From contig MU647236.1 of the NCBI GenBank assembly GCA_026770585.1, forward strand, positions 49,845 through 73,951: a stretch of 24,107 bases of DNA, given 5' to 3'. Numbering within the stretch: position 1 is the stretch's first letter; each line of letters opens with the position of its first letter. This stretch comes from Baffinella frigidus. Lineage: Eukaryota > Cryptophyceae > Cryptomonadales > Baffinellaceae. This document shows positions 1 to 12,200 of this stretch, piece after piece. A program made the translations under genes and the position numbers. Below the pieces are notes generated by a model that searched no databases, was not told where the DNA came from, and was given only the letters and a program-made list of their open reading frames with translations.

Positions 1-32
1 ACCCAAACGCTAACCCCCACACCGCACCTCAG

Positions 33-3000
33 GTGCCGCGAGACAATCCTGCCCTCCAAGTGGTACCAGTACGTTATGACCCGCGCCAAGTAAACCCCAC
101 ACCCTCAACCCCCAAACTCCAAACCCTAAACCCTAAACCCCAAACCCTAAACCCTAAACCCGAAGCCCTAAACCCTAAACCCTCAACCCCAAACCCCAAA
201 TTTACGCTGAATGCTTTCCAACCCTAAACCCTAAACCCTAAACCCTAAACCCTCACCCTCTAAACCCTCAAGCCCAAACCCTCACCCAGGTCCGGCAAGA
301 TTTCGCTGTACATCAACGGCGGGCTGTGCGCGGAGGTAAACCACAACCCCAAACCCTAAACCTCAAACCCTAAACCCTAAACCCCAAACCCTAAACCCTA
401 ACCCCCAAAACCCAAACCCCAACCCCCAACCCACAACCCCCAACCCCCAAACCCCAAACCCCAAATCCCAATCCACAAAACCCAAACCCTAACACCCAAA
501 CCCCACACACCAAACCCCAAACCCTGAACCCTAAAACCCTCAACCCTCAACCAGGGCACGCCGGACGAGGCGAGTGGGTACAAGGACTTCATGGTCCTCA
601 ATCCGTACAGCATCGAGTGCGTTACCCGACACCCCCCACCCGCAGCCCCGAATACCAAACCCTCACAACCCCACACCCGAAGCCCCAAATACCAAACCCC
701 CACCCCTGAACTGTGATACCTAAACCCCAAACCCTTATCCCTGAATCCTAAACCCCGATCCCTCATCCCTCATCCCTAAACCCCAAACCCCACACCCTAA
801 ACCAAACACACAACAAACGACCAAAAGTACATAAAACCAATCCCTAAATCCCGCATCCATCATCCAGGTTCATGGCCGACTTCGCTGGCAAGAACGGGGA
901 GGGGTACGTCTCGCACATCCGCATCTTCAACAAGACCCTTGACGAGGAGGAGGTCAGATCCCTAGCTCTCTCACCAAACTCTCAAAACCTGGTTCGGGCC
1001 CACTGATTCGGTGCGCATGGGCGCTTTTCCGCGCTGAAGTTGACGGATGTGTGCCGCACGCCCCGCGTGTCAACTCGCTGGTGAACCCCCACCCCCACAT
1101 CCCTAACCCGCAACCCGATAGTCGGTAGCGAACTTCGCTTGGGGCAGAACGGCGGGGGGTTCGTATCGAACATTCGCATCTTCAACAAGACCCTTGACGA
1201 GGAAGAGGTCCCGTGTTCTTAACCACCGACTCTACCCCCTCAACCGAAACCCCAACCCGCATCTCTACCACCTAACCCGAAACCCGAAACCGCCGTCGAT
1301 ACCCCCTAAATCGAAACACGAAACCGCATCCCGTAACCCCACACCCTGATGCCTCGCAGGTCGCGAAGGCGTGCGTGTGCACGCTCCCGTACTGCGGCGA
1401 CCAACGCGAGAACCAGATCGCCATCGGGGCAGTCCTGTCTTGTAGTGCTGCCTCACATGCTGACTAATAGTATTCTAGTGCTGACAAATACTGTTATAGC
1501 GCTGACTAATAGTATTGTAGTGCTGACGCCTACCCCATAACAGGTCGCGAAGGCGTGCTCGTGCACGCTGCCGCACCGCGGCGAACATTGCAAGAACCAT
1601 ATCGTGACCGCATCCAGTATTATCGTGCTGACTAATAGTGTAACACCGCTGACTAATACTGTTATAGCGCTGACTAATAGTATTGTAGTGCTGACGCCTA
1701 CCCCACAACAGGTCGCGAAAGCATGCTCGTGCACGCTGCCGCACCGCGGCGAACAATGCGAGAACCAGATCGTGATCGGGGCAGTCCCCCTCGCGACGGA
1801 GTACTCCTCGCACTTCGGGGAAGTCAACGGGATGCTCAACTCGCAGAGCGGGTGCGCAAACCATACTCATTTGTGATGAATACGCATACACCCTAGACAC
1901 TTCTAACCCTGAACCCTGTCCATTTCTGACCGTAAGCACTATCCATTGCTCAACTCGCAGAGCGGGTGCATCCTACACCCGAAACCCAAACCCCGAAACC
2001 CTGTTCATTTCTTGGAACACACCTTGGTACTCCTTCGCTGAACCTTACACCCTATTCGTTCCCGTGTTCAAACCTTATCCCTTACCTAAACCCTCAACCC
2101 GCACACCCTACTCATTTGTAATGAATACGCATACACCCTAGACAGTTCTAACCCTGAACCCTGTCCATTTCTGACCGTAAGCACTATCCATTGCTCAACT
2201 CGCAGAGCGGGTGGATCCCAAACCCGAAACCCTGTTTGTTTCTCAACCCTATTCATTTGTTGAACCACACCTTATCCCTTAGCCGAAGCCTACAACCTAA
2301 ACCCTGACCCTACACTCTGTTCATTTCCGTGATCAACTCTTAACCCTGAGCTAAACCCTACACCCTACACCCTACACCCTCAACCCCAAACCCTAAACCC
2401 TCAACCCTCACCCCTCAACCAGGTGGATCACTTCGACAAACAAGTACGGCCAGTACATGCAGTTTGACACCGGCCAGGTTCAGAGCTTCACCCCAAACTC
2501 TCAACCTCCTTAAACCCAAACTCTCAACCTCGATTAACCTTAATCCCCAAACCCCAGCCCCCAAACCCGAAACCCTAAACCCGAAACCCGAAACCCCAAT
2601 CCCCAAACCCCAAACCCTAAACCCTGAAGCCTCACACAGGTGCAGAGCGTGATCGGCGTGTCGACACAGGGGCACCGCACCCAGAACAAGTGGGTCAAGT
2701 CGTTCCAGGTGACTGCCGAACCCGCGTTGCTTTACACCAATCGCGTCGGTATCGTCCCTCCTTCGCACCATTCGTGACTAATCCTGTCTTCTCCTGGCAC
2801 TAACGCGGATTGGTCACCGCACCGAGAACAAGTTTGTCAAGTCGTTGCAGGTCACCGTCCCTCCCGCCTCTCCTTTGTACCACGGGTGGACACACGTTTC
2901 TTTTCCTGGTGCTGGCTCTGTGTGCATTAGTCACCGCCCTGGTACAAACGCCGCTCATTATGTACATTAAGGGCTTAACCCCCCTTCGATGTGTACCAGA

Positions 3001-3880
3001 CGTCGTCTCGATGCACGGCCACTGAGAAAGAGTTATTAGAGCACGCGACTAAACCGTCTCGGGGCTCTCGATCGCAGGTCAAAATATTAAAGGACGGCTC
3101 TGGGTCCAGTGAGGGTCCGTTGTTTGCGTCCATCCCTCCTACCACGCGTGACTCATCCTCCCTTTCCTTGTTTTTCGGCTGCCTGAGTAGCTACTTTCGG
3201 CTGCCTGGGTAGCGACGTTCTACCAAAAACATTAACGCATCAACGCCGCCCGGATCAGTCATCTGGAGGCTCCTGAGATACTGTTTATAGAGAACGCGAC
3301 TAAACCATCTCGGGGTGCTTGTTTGCAGGTCAAAGTCTCAAAGGACGGCACTAAGTGGCTCTGGGTTCAGTGCGGGTCCATTGTTTGGGTGACCAACAGC
3401 AAGAACCGCCCCATAACCGTCTCGGAGCCCTTGTTCGCAGCCCAGTTCAGTCAACCGGCTCGCGTGTTTGCAGGTCAAGGTTTCGAAGGACGGCAACGAG
3501 TGGCTCTGGGTCGAGTGCGGGTCGATCTTCGATTCCAACACCGACAGGAACTCGCGGGTCTGTGCCATGTCCCGAACCCTGAACCCTGAAACCTGAACAC
3601 GGAGGTGCAGTGCCCTCACCCTAAACCCTGAAGCCCGAACCCCACTCACAAAACACTCAACCCTCAACCCCAACCCCCAAACCCTGAACCGTAAACCCTC
3701 AACCCTAAACCCCAAACCCCAAACCCCAAACCCCAAACCCCAAACCCCAAACCCTAAACCCCAAATCCTCAACCCTGTTATCTCCACACCAGGTGAGATC
3801 GATCTTCCACGAGCCGATATTCGCGCGCTACATCCGCATCTACCCCGTGTCCTGGGAGGGTGCCATCGGTCTTCGTGCAG
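33..3880 (+). CDS. Module A: LamG-like tail + F5/8 type C domain 1 (exons 1-9)
   Basis: Exons: 33-89, 290-335, 555-616, 868-952, 1712-1851, 2423-2477, 2640-2708, 3474-3557, 3793-3880. Exons 1-4 give the second half of a jelly roll: KWYQYVMTR, then ISLYINGGLCAEG, then YVSHIRIFNKTLDEEEV, matching the Laminin_G_3-type pattern of a strand, an NG turn and an I/W-x-x-x-L-x-x-x-E helix. Exon 5 adds a Cys pair (CSCTLP...QCENQ). The discoidin part runs from MLNSQSGW through YMQFDTGQ, VIGVSTQG, WVKSFQVKVSKDGNEW and FARYIRIYPVSW to IGLRAG. These are the usual F5/8C hallmarks (aromatic-x-Q-x-D-x-G, GV-x-TQG, S-x-DG-x-x-W, ARYIRI-x-P). Exon 9 ends in a GC donor (3881). The LamG start lies upstream of the window. 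Confidence 0.85.
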
Positions 3881-6800
3881 GCACGCTCCCGCCACTCTCT
3901 AGTTGCTGAGTTTCACTCTGTTTGGTCTCACCAATTTGGTCCAAATTTTAGGTTTGGGAAGGGACCCCAAACCCTAAACCCTAAACCCTAAGCCCTAAAC
4001 CCCAATCCCCAAACCCCAAACCCCAAACCTCAAACCCCAAACCCCAAACCCCAAACCCCGAACCCCGAACCCCAAACCCCAACGCATGCCCGATTGTCTG
4101 CGAGCTGCCGTGCCTCGGGCCGACGCACGATCTCGATTATTCCCAGCGCTGCCTCAGTCTATTTGGGCTCACCACTTTGTTGAAACACGGCTGTTCTCTG
4201 CTCGAAAGTTAGACGGATGTGTACCGCGAACCCAGCACGTCAACTTGCGAATAGTCGGTCAACCCCAGATTCGAACGCAGGCGCGATTGTCTGCGAGAGG
4301 CCGTGCCTCAGCCCGGCGCACGTGCTCGATTACGATTTCCAGCTCTCGCTGGTGACACCCTTACCCGAAACTGTCAGCACTATTATGGTATTAGTCAGCA
4401 CTATAATACTATTAGTCAGCACGACAATACTATAAGTCAGCACATAATACTAGCACTAAAATACTATTGGTCAGCACTACATTAACCGTCGGCCCGACGC
4501 AAGAGCTCGATTACGACTTCCATCTCTCGCTGGTGAACCCCCAACCCCAACCCTAACCGAAACCCTAACCCTTAACCCTAAACCCTAAACCTAATCCCTA
4601 CATCCAGCCCCGAATCCCTATTCCCTATTCCACAAACCCTGAACCCTACACACTCTAAACCCTGAACATAATCACTAAACTCAACCCCTGACCCCTTACC
4701 CCACCCGGAGGTGTCCCGCACGCGCACCCCCCCCCCCCTGGAGGCGCAGTGGGGTTTCGGGGAGTTCTGTGAGGTAGTCAGCACTACAACACTATTAGTC
4801 AGCACTACAACACTATTAGTCAGCACTACACCACTATTAGTCAGCACTACACCACTATTAGTCAGCACTACACCACTATTAGTCAGCACTACAACACTAT
4901 TAGTCAGCACTACAACACTATTAGTCAGCACTACAACACTATTAGTCAGCACTACACCACTATTAGTCAGCACTACAACACTGTCCGGACAAGATCGTGC
5001 CCGGGGGTAAATTTGGCAACTTAACATCTGTTTGCCTTGACGGTTCTCAGAATTAAGAACCCCGTGATGAATGGATTCTGGTACAAAAAGGTGCAACAAG
5101 TATTATAGTGGTACAAAACTCGTCAACCTTGGCGATTCAAGATTCGACCCCCGGTAGGCTCCTGTCCGGTTGTGAGCACGAAACCGTAATGCCTGAAGCC
5201 GAACGCAGGTGTCTCGCACGCTGGGGCCGCCTCTTCAGGCGCAGTGGGGTTTCGGGGATTTCTATGAGGACACGGGTGGCGACGGCAAGTACTCGTACAA
5301 GTGAGGCCCCGCACCCTGAACCCGAAACCCTGGACCCTTGTACTAAAGTGATCCCGTACCCTAAACCCTGAACCGTGAATTCAAGTTAAAGCATGGTTTA
5401 GGACTGACTAATGGTATTATAGCGATGACTACTTGTAATATACCACTGACGAACAGTATTGTTGTGCTGACGCATAGTATTGCAGGTTGGAGGAAGGGCA
5501 GGGCCTGGAGTTGCAGATGGAGCGTTGCATCAACAACACGGAGGCTTGATAGTGTTGTACTGCTGACTTATAGTAATTATTGCTGACTAATAGTATTTTA
5601 GCGCTGACTAATAGTATTTATATCGCTGACTTGTAGTACTGTAGTGCTGACAAAACGCGCGAAACAGGTTTGCGGAAGGGTACTCATAGTATTGTATTGC
5701 TGACTTATAGTATTATAGCGTTGGCTAGTACTATTATAGTGCTGACTAACAGTATTATACGTGCAGGTTTGCGGAAGGGCAGGGCCTGGAGTTGCAGATG
5801 GAGCGGTGCATCAACAACACGGACTCGTGGACCATCTACATGTGGATGAAGATCGACACCACCACCGGCTTCCGGCGGATCATCACATCCCGCGGGTGGG
5901 CGGACTACGGCCTGTACGTCAACAAGTACCTCCAGATGGTCCCGGCAGGCGCGCACATGCAGTGCCCCGAGCCGCTGCGCCCCGACAGGTACGCCTAAAC
6001 CCTAAACCCTGAACCCGAAACCCGAAACCCTAAACCCGAAACCCTAGACTCTCAACCCTTCACCCTTCACCCTTCACCCGAAACCCGAAACCCGAAACCC
6101 GAAACCCTGAACCCCATTCCTGCTCCCACTAAAGCTCAACCGCGACGCCCTAAAGCATAACCCCCAAACCGCAAACTCCAAACCCCAAACCTCAAACTCC
6201 AAACTCCAAACCCCAAACCCCAAACCTAAAGTCTAAAGCGTAACCCCCTTTGCGCAGGTGGTACAAGTTCTACATGACGCGGGACGACGAAGGCCTGCTC
6301 AAGATGTACCTCCACGGGGCCGTCTGTGCCGTGGGGAGCCCTCCCTACAAGGACCACTACCAGCTCAATCACGGCTCGCTGATTTTCTTCAAGGATGATG
6401 GTCAGTCAACCTAAACCCTTCCCAAACCCTAAACCTCCAAAACCCTAAACCCTCAACCCTCAACCCTCAACCGTAAAGCCCTAAACCCCAAACCCCAAAC
6501 CCTAAACCCTCAACCCTAAACCAGGGGATGAGAACACGGGGGGGGCGGTCAGGCGCATCAAGGTCTGTCCTCGAATCCCGAACCCCGGAACCCGAACCGG
6601 GAAACGGGGATTGACGGCGCGCCTGCACGCATTCTAAACCCGAACCCCGAAGCCCTACACGCTCCTTCACAGAAGACGCGACCCGAAACCCGAAACCCGA
6701 AAAATGGAACCCGGAACCCCACACAAAAAGGTGAGGACCAACGCACGAAAAATAGAGGAGTGACACCCCGCCCCCGCGCATCCAGGTGTGACCAGATGAA

Positions 6801-9083
6801 AAAACTAAACCCGAATAAAAAAAAATCGAACCGGAAAAACTCAGACGGACACTGCGCCTCCACACACGCGTGGCCGCACGCCTTCATGAAACCCGAAGCC
6901 CTCCACGGATAATCCAGGATCGGCGGCGCGCCCCCCCACGAAACCCTCAACCCGAAAGCAGGTGTGGCCGCGGACTTTGACCGAAGACGAGATCGAGGCT
7001 CGCGAGGAGTGCAAGCAGCCGCGCCGCGGGCTCCCGTGCCCCTTCACCGTCGTGTACAACGCGCCGCTGCACCGCACGGTGTACTCGACGATCAAGGGCG
7101 GCGCGGCGCCGGGCGCCGGGCTGGGGCGCGGGCGCATCAACAGCAAGCAGGCGTGGTGTCCCGCCGCCAATTCCAACGCCCAGTTCATGCAGGTCTGAAC
7201 CCCGAACCCCGTGGCACGCTGTGCCACCTCGAAGAACCCGACACCCGAATCCGAAACCCGACACCCGAATCTGCCCTCCCGAAACCCTGAACCCGGACAC
7301 CGAAACAGGTGGATCTCGGGTTCATGCAGAACGTGTCGGGGATCGTGACGCAGGGCCGCCGCGATGAGGACTACTGGGTGACACCCCGCGCCCCTTCTGA
7401 CACCCCGCGCCCCTTCTAGCTCACACTCTGAGCCCCTTCTACCTGACACCCCGAGCCCCTCCTTGCTGACACTCTGAGCCCCTTCTACCTGACACTATTA
7501 GCCCCTTCCAACTAACGCGACACTCCGAGCCCCTTCTAACTCACACTCCAAGCCCCATCTATCCACTACCCTCGGACGCCCCTCGGTCCCTAGAGATGTG
7601 CTACCGTACGATTGCCGCTCAGAGCCCCTTCCAAATGACACTATGGGCCCCACACAGGTTACTTCCTACACTGTCAAGGCGAGCGAAGATGGGATTACCT
7701 GGACGGACGTCGGGTGCGGGGGGGACATTGAGGGCAACACCAACCGCGGGAACAAGGTCTGGCCATAACCTGTGCATACAGCTCTGCCTCACGTGAGGCA
7801 GCTGCGAATAGTCTGCCAGTCAACCGGTTGCCTGGCAGACTATTCGCAAGTCGACCCGCTGGGTGTGCGGTACGAATTCGCCCACTTCGGGGCGGGGAAC
7901 AGCCCGGGCCCACCTAATTGGCGAGCCCAAACAGACTGAGACAGAGCTGGAATGCACGGCCAGGATTGTACGGCAGGATTGGACGGCCAAGCTATGTCTC
8001 AGTCTACCCTCCCCCCCGGCAGATGCGGCACGAGTTCGCGTTTGACTAGCAGACAGCGTCCAGTGTAAAGCAAAAAGGTTCCAGTGTAAAGTACACAGCT
8101 GCTGGGGCTGGAGAAGGCCCCGCATCGACCAACCAGGCACACCTCACACGCTGACACACGCTGCCACACGCTGACACTCGGCGAGTCATTGCTGACACGC
8201 TGACCCCAGGCTCCAAATATGAGGTTAGCGGCAGGACATAAGTGCCAGGCTTCAGGATGGACGAATCCCCGCCGCCCCGGCACAATCCCCGCCGGCCCGG
8301 CACGCTGACACGCTGGCGCTGCCCCCCCCGGCAGATGCGGCACGAGTTTGCGAAGCCGATCCTCGCCAAGTTCCTGCGGATCCACCCCCAGACGTGGCAC
8401 GGCGCCGCGTGCATGCGCATGGGCGTCCTCCTCTGTGAAGGTACCCACCACACCCTACCCCCTGAACCCGTTGTCGATTAACCGGTAAAACCGAAAGCCG
8501 AAGCCCGCCACCCGAAACCCGAAACCCGAGGGGCGTCCTCCTCTGCGAAGGTACCCACCACACCCCAAACCCCCATCCACGAACCCGGAACCCGGAACCC
8601 GGAACCCGACACCCAAGACCATGATATCCTAGAGGAGCAACTGCACCCTGCTGAGACGTGGTACGGCGCCGCGTGCATGCGCATGGGCGTCCTTCTCTGT
8701 GAAGGTACGCTCGCACCCTTACACCCTGCCCACATTCTACACCCTACACCCTACACCCTACACCCTACACCCTACACCCTACACCCTACACCCTACACCC
8801 TACACCCTACACCCTACACCCTACACCCTACACCACACAGCATGGTCTCCTACAGGAGAAACTGTACCCTCATGAAAAAATCTCCCACCGGACAAACTGT
8901 ACCCTGCTTCACCCGAACCCCCAACCCCTGAACCGTAATCCGTGATGCAGGCCCGTGCGTCGAAGGGCAACTCTCCTACACATTCGAGAGCACTTTCGCG
9001 TCGGAGACCGCGGGGCCCTCGCTGATGCCGGCATGGGGCGACGGGGCGTTCGACACCAACGGGTATGCGTTTGACCCTCAATC

Positions 9084-9150
<67 letters not shown>

Positions 9151-9181
9151 ACCCTTAACCCTCAACCCTCAACCCTCAATC

Positions 9182-9248
<67 letters not shown>

Positions 9249-12200
9249 ACCCTTCACTCTCAACCCTCAACCCTCAAACCTAAACCCAAACCCCTAAACC
9301 CTAAAGCCCTAAAACTCCAAACTCCACACCCCAAACACCACACAACACACACCAAATCCTACAACCCACACCCCAGACCATAACCCCTAAAACCCTAAAC
9401 CCTAAACCCTAAACCCTAAACCCTAAACCCGAATGCAGGTATTCTTTCAAGGATGGGGTGGGGTTCGAGCTGGACTCGCGGCGCTGCACGAACCAGACAA
9501 AGGAGTACACCATGATGATGGAGATGCAGCTCTCCAACGTGGAGCGCGAGCAGGCGAGTCGAGTTAGGGGTCAGAGAGAGAGAGAGAGAGAAACCAGGGT
9601 GTAGGGGCTTCAGTTGTGGGCCAGTGGTTAGGGGTGGGGCTGGGCGGTGCGGGTTGGGTGTGAGAAGTCGAGGCCCCACCACCTGTTCATTAGGGTTTGG
9701 GGTTTGGGGGTTAGAAGGAATATACCGTGTTGATGGAGATGCAGCTCTCGAACGTGGAGCGCGAGCAGGCGAGTGGAGTTAGGGGTCAGAGAGAGAGAGA
9801 GGAACCTGCAAGGGTGTAGGGTGTAGGGGCTTCAGTTGTGGGCCAGGGGTTAGGGGTGGGGCTGGGCGGTGCGGGTTGGGATACGCCCCGACGCCTGGAA
9901 CTTGAAGTTCCAGGTTGAAGTTCCAGACCGACTTGAAGTTTCCAACTTGAAGTCCAGACCGACTGTGCGCGATGTTTCTCACACCCAACCTTCTCACACC
10001 CAACCGTCAAGGCGCTACCACCTGTTCATTAGTGAGGGTTTGGGGTTTTGGGGTTAGGAGGAATACACCGTGTTGATGGAGATGCAGGTCTCGAACGTGG
10101 AGCGCGAGCAGGCGAGTCCCATCACCTGTTCTTTGGAAACCCTCAACCCTGAACCCTAAATCCTGAACCCTAAACCCTGAACCCCACACCCAAAACCCTG
10201 AACCCTGAACCCTGAACCCTGAACCCTGAACCCTAAACCCTAAACCCTAAACCCTAATCCCCAAACCCCAAACCCCAAACCCCAAACCCTAAACCGTACA
10301 CCTTGAATCAGATACTCTTCACGATGGACGGGTGGGACGAAGGTGGCCTCGGGGTCAAGAACTGGCTGCAGCTGTCCCCCACCGGGGCCAACATGGTGTG
10401 TGAGGGCACGCGCCTCAAGCCGGATACCCTCTACAAAGTCGGAATCACGCGCACGTGACACCCCAATCCCCGAAACCCCACACCCTAAATCCCCTGAATG
10501 TTTTACATTAAATGCTTTACAGTGAGTGTTGTACTTTCGAACCCGAAACCCTCAACCCCAAACCTCAGCCCCTGCTCAGCCGTGTTGGTATGGTAGTAAC
10601 AAACGTCTTTCTCACTCTCACAGCGTAACGTCTCTTTCAACGAAGTAACGTCGCTCCCAATCTCACAATCTCACAGGGATGCCGGAGACATTACGCTCGA
10701 AACCCGAAACCCGAACCCCTCAACCCCAAACCCGAAACCCCAAACCCTAAACCCCAAATTCCACACCCTAAACCCCAAATTCCACACCCGAAACAGGGAG
10801 GAGGGAGACATCACGCTGTACCTCAACGGCGCGGAGTGCGCGGCGGGCAACCCGCCCTTCTTCAACAACTACCAGCTCAACCCGAAGCGCATCCTCTTCC
10901 TCCACGACGATTTCGACAAGACCAACCCTGCCGGGGTAAAGAGCCCCGAACCCTGAACTATACCCCCCTGTTTCTTCGCGTCCACCCCTGATCAACTCTA
11001 AGCCCACACCCTCACTCCTCAACCCCGCAACCCCTCAACCCCTCAATCCCTCAACCCCTCAACCCCTCAACCCCTCAACCCCTCAACCCCTCAGCCCCTC
11101 AACCCCTCAACCCCTCACTCCTCAACCCCTCAACCCCTCAACCCCAAACCGCAGGTGATCCGTTCGCTGAAGCTGTGGGACCGCGCGCTAACGCGTGTTG
11201 AAATCGCATCCCCCTCCTCCTCCTGCGCTCTCCCGGCGGGTGGATCAGCGTGCCTGAACACCCCCGTAAACCCAAAACCCCACACCAGGTAATCCGTTCG
11301 CTGAAGCTGTGGGACCGCGCGCTGACGCGCGAGGAGATCGCATCCGAGGCCGAATGCGCGCTCCCGGCGGTCGGATCCGCATGCACGAACAACCTCGCGC
11401 TCAATGCGATCTACGATCGCATCTCGTACTCGTCCGTGCAGGTAACCTCCAACGCACTCTTCCAAAAACATAATTGTAAACTGTTTTTGGCAATATAACC
11501 ATTGTTTCAAAAAGGGTTGTAACGTCCGCGTGTGTCAAGGGTCGCGTTGCGCCCGACAGTTTTGCGCCGTAAGTCCTCATCTCTAACTAATGCCAGAAGC
11601 TAACGCCAGCGGACCCTTTTAGCCTACGGTAGGAACCCCCCTCCTGCTACGACGTTAAAACAAAAAGGTCTTTAAACGTCGTAGGAGGGGGGCTCCTACC
11701 GTAGGCAATCCGTAGGCTCTAAGTACCTCGCTGGCGTTAGCTTTTTGCATGATAACGGTGGCGTGCTTGATGGCAGGGCGGCGCGGAGCCCGGGGACGGG
11801 CTCGGGACGGGACGCCTCAACTCCCTCCAGGGCTGGGCACCCGCGAGCAGCAAGGTCCAACCCCTAAACCCGAAACCCTACACCCTACTCCCGAAAACCG
11901 AAACCCCACACCCCACACCCCACACCCCACACCCCAAACCCCAAACCCCAAACCCCAAACCCCAAACCCCAAACTCAGGTTGGCGAGTGGATGCAGATCG
12001 ACACGGGGGAGGTGCAGAGCGTCGTCGGCGTCGTGACCCAGGTGCTGCCCTGCACCCTGCACCCTAAACCTTCTCAACCCACACCCGGAACCCTACACCC
12101 TGGACCCTACACCCTGAATCCTGCTGAACCCACGGCGGTGCCACCCGCCATTTGTCAAGCTATGCCAAAGTCAATTTTTGAGGGGCTGCAGGTGCTGCCC

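Noticed and set aside
1360-1437. First exon 5 copy as the working exon
   Set aside because: It breaks off before the discoidin start. Only the copy at 1712 reaches MLNSQSG and a donor in the right phase.
3338-3895. Minus-strand open frame of 185 residues
   Set aside because: It runs antisense to exons 8 and 9 and the intron 8 heptamers, and it has no recognisable domain.
4778-4983. Possible CRISPR array
   Set aside because: Units abut with no spacers and the context is an intron of a eukaryotic gene.
4578-5099. Minus-strand open frame of 173 residues with VVLTNSV repeats
   Set aside because: It is a translation of the 21-bp satellite (a multiple of three, so stops are avoided). It overlaps real + strand exon homology and has no protein family features.
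9025-9297. Open frames of NPQPSTL-type repeats here and in other arrays
   Set aside because: Heptamer arrays read as a seven-codon-free cycle with no stop. The real exon 19 stops at 9062, and the next coding segment resumes at 9439 in the correct frame.
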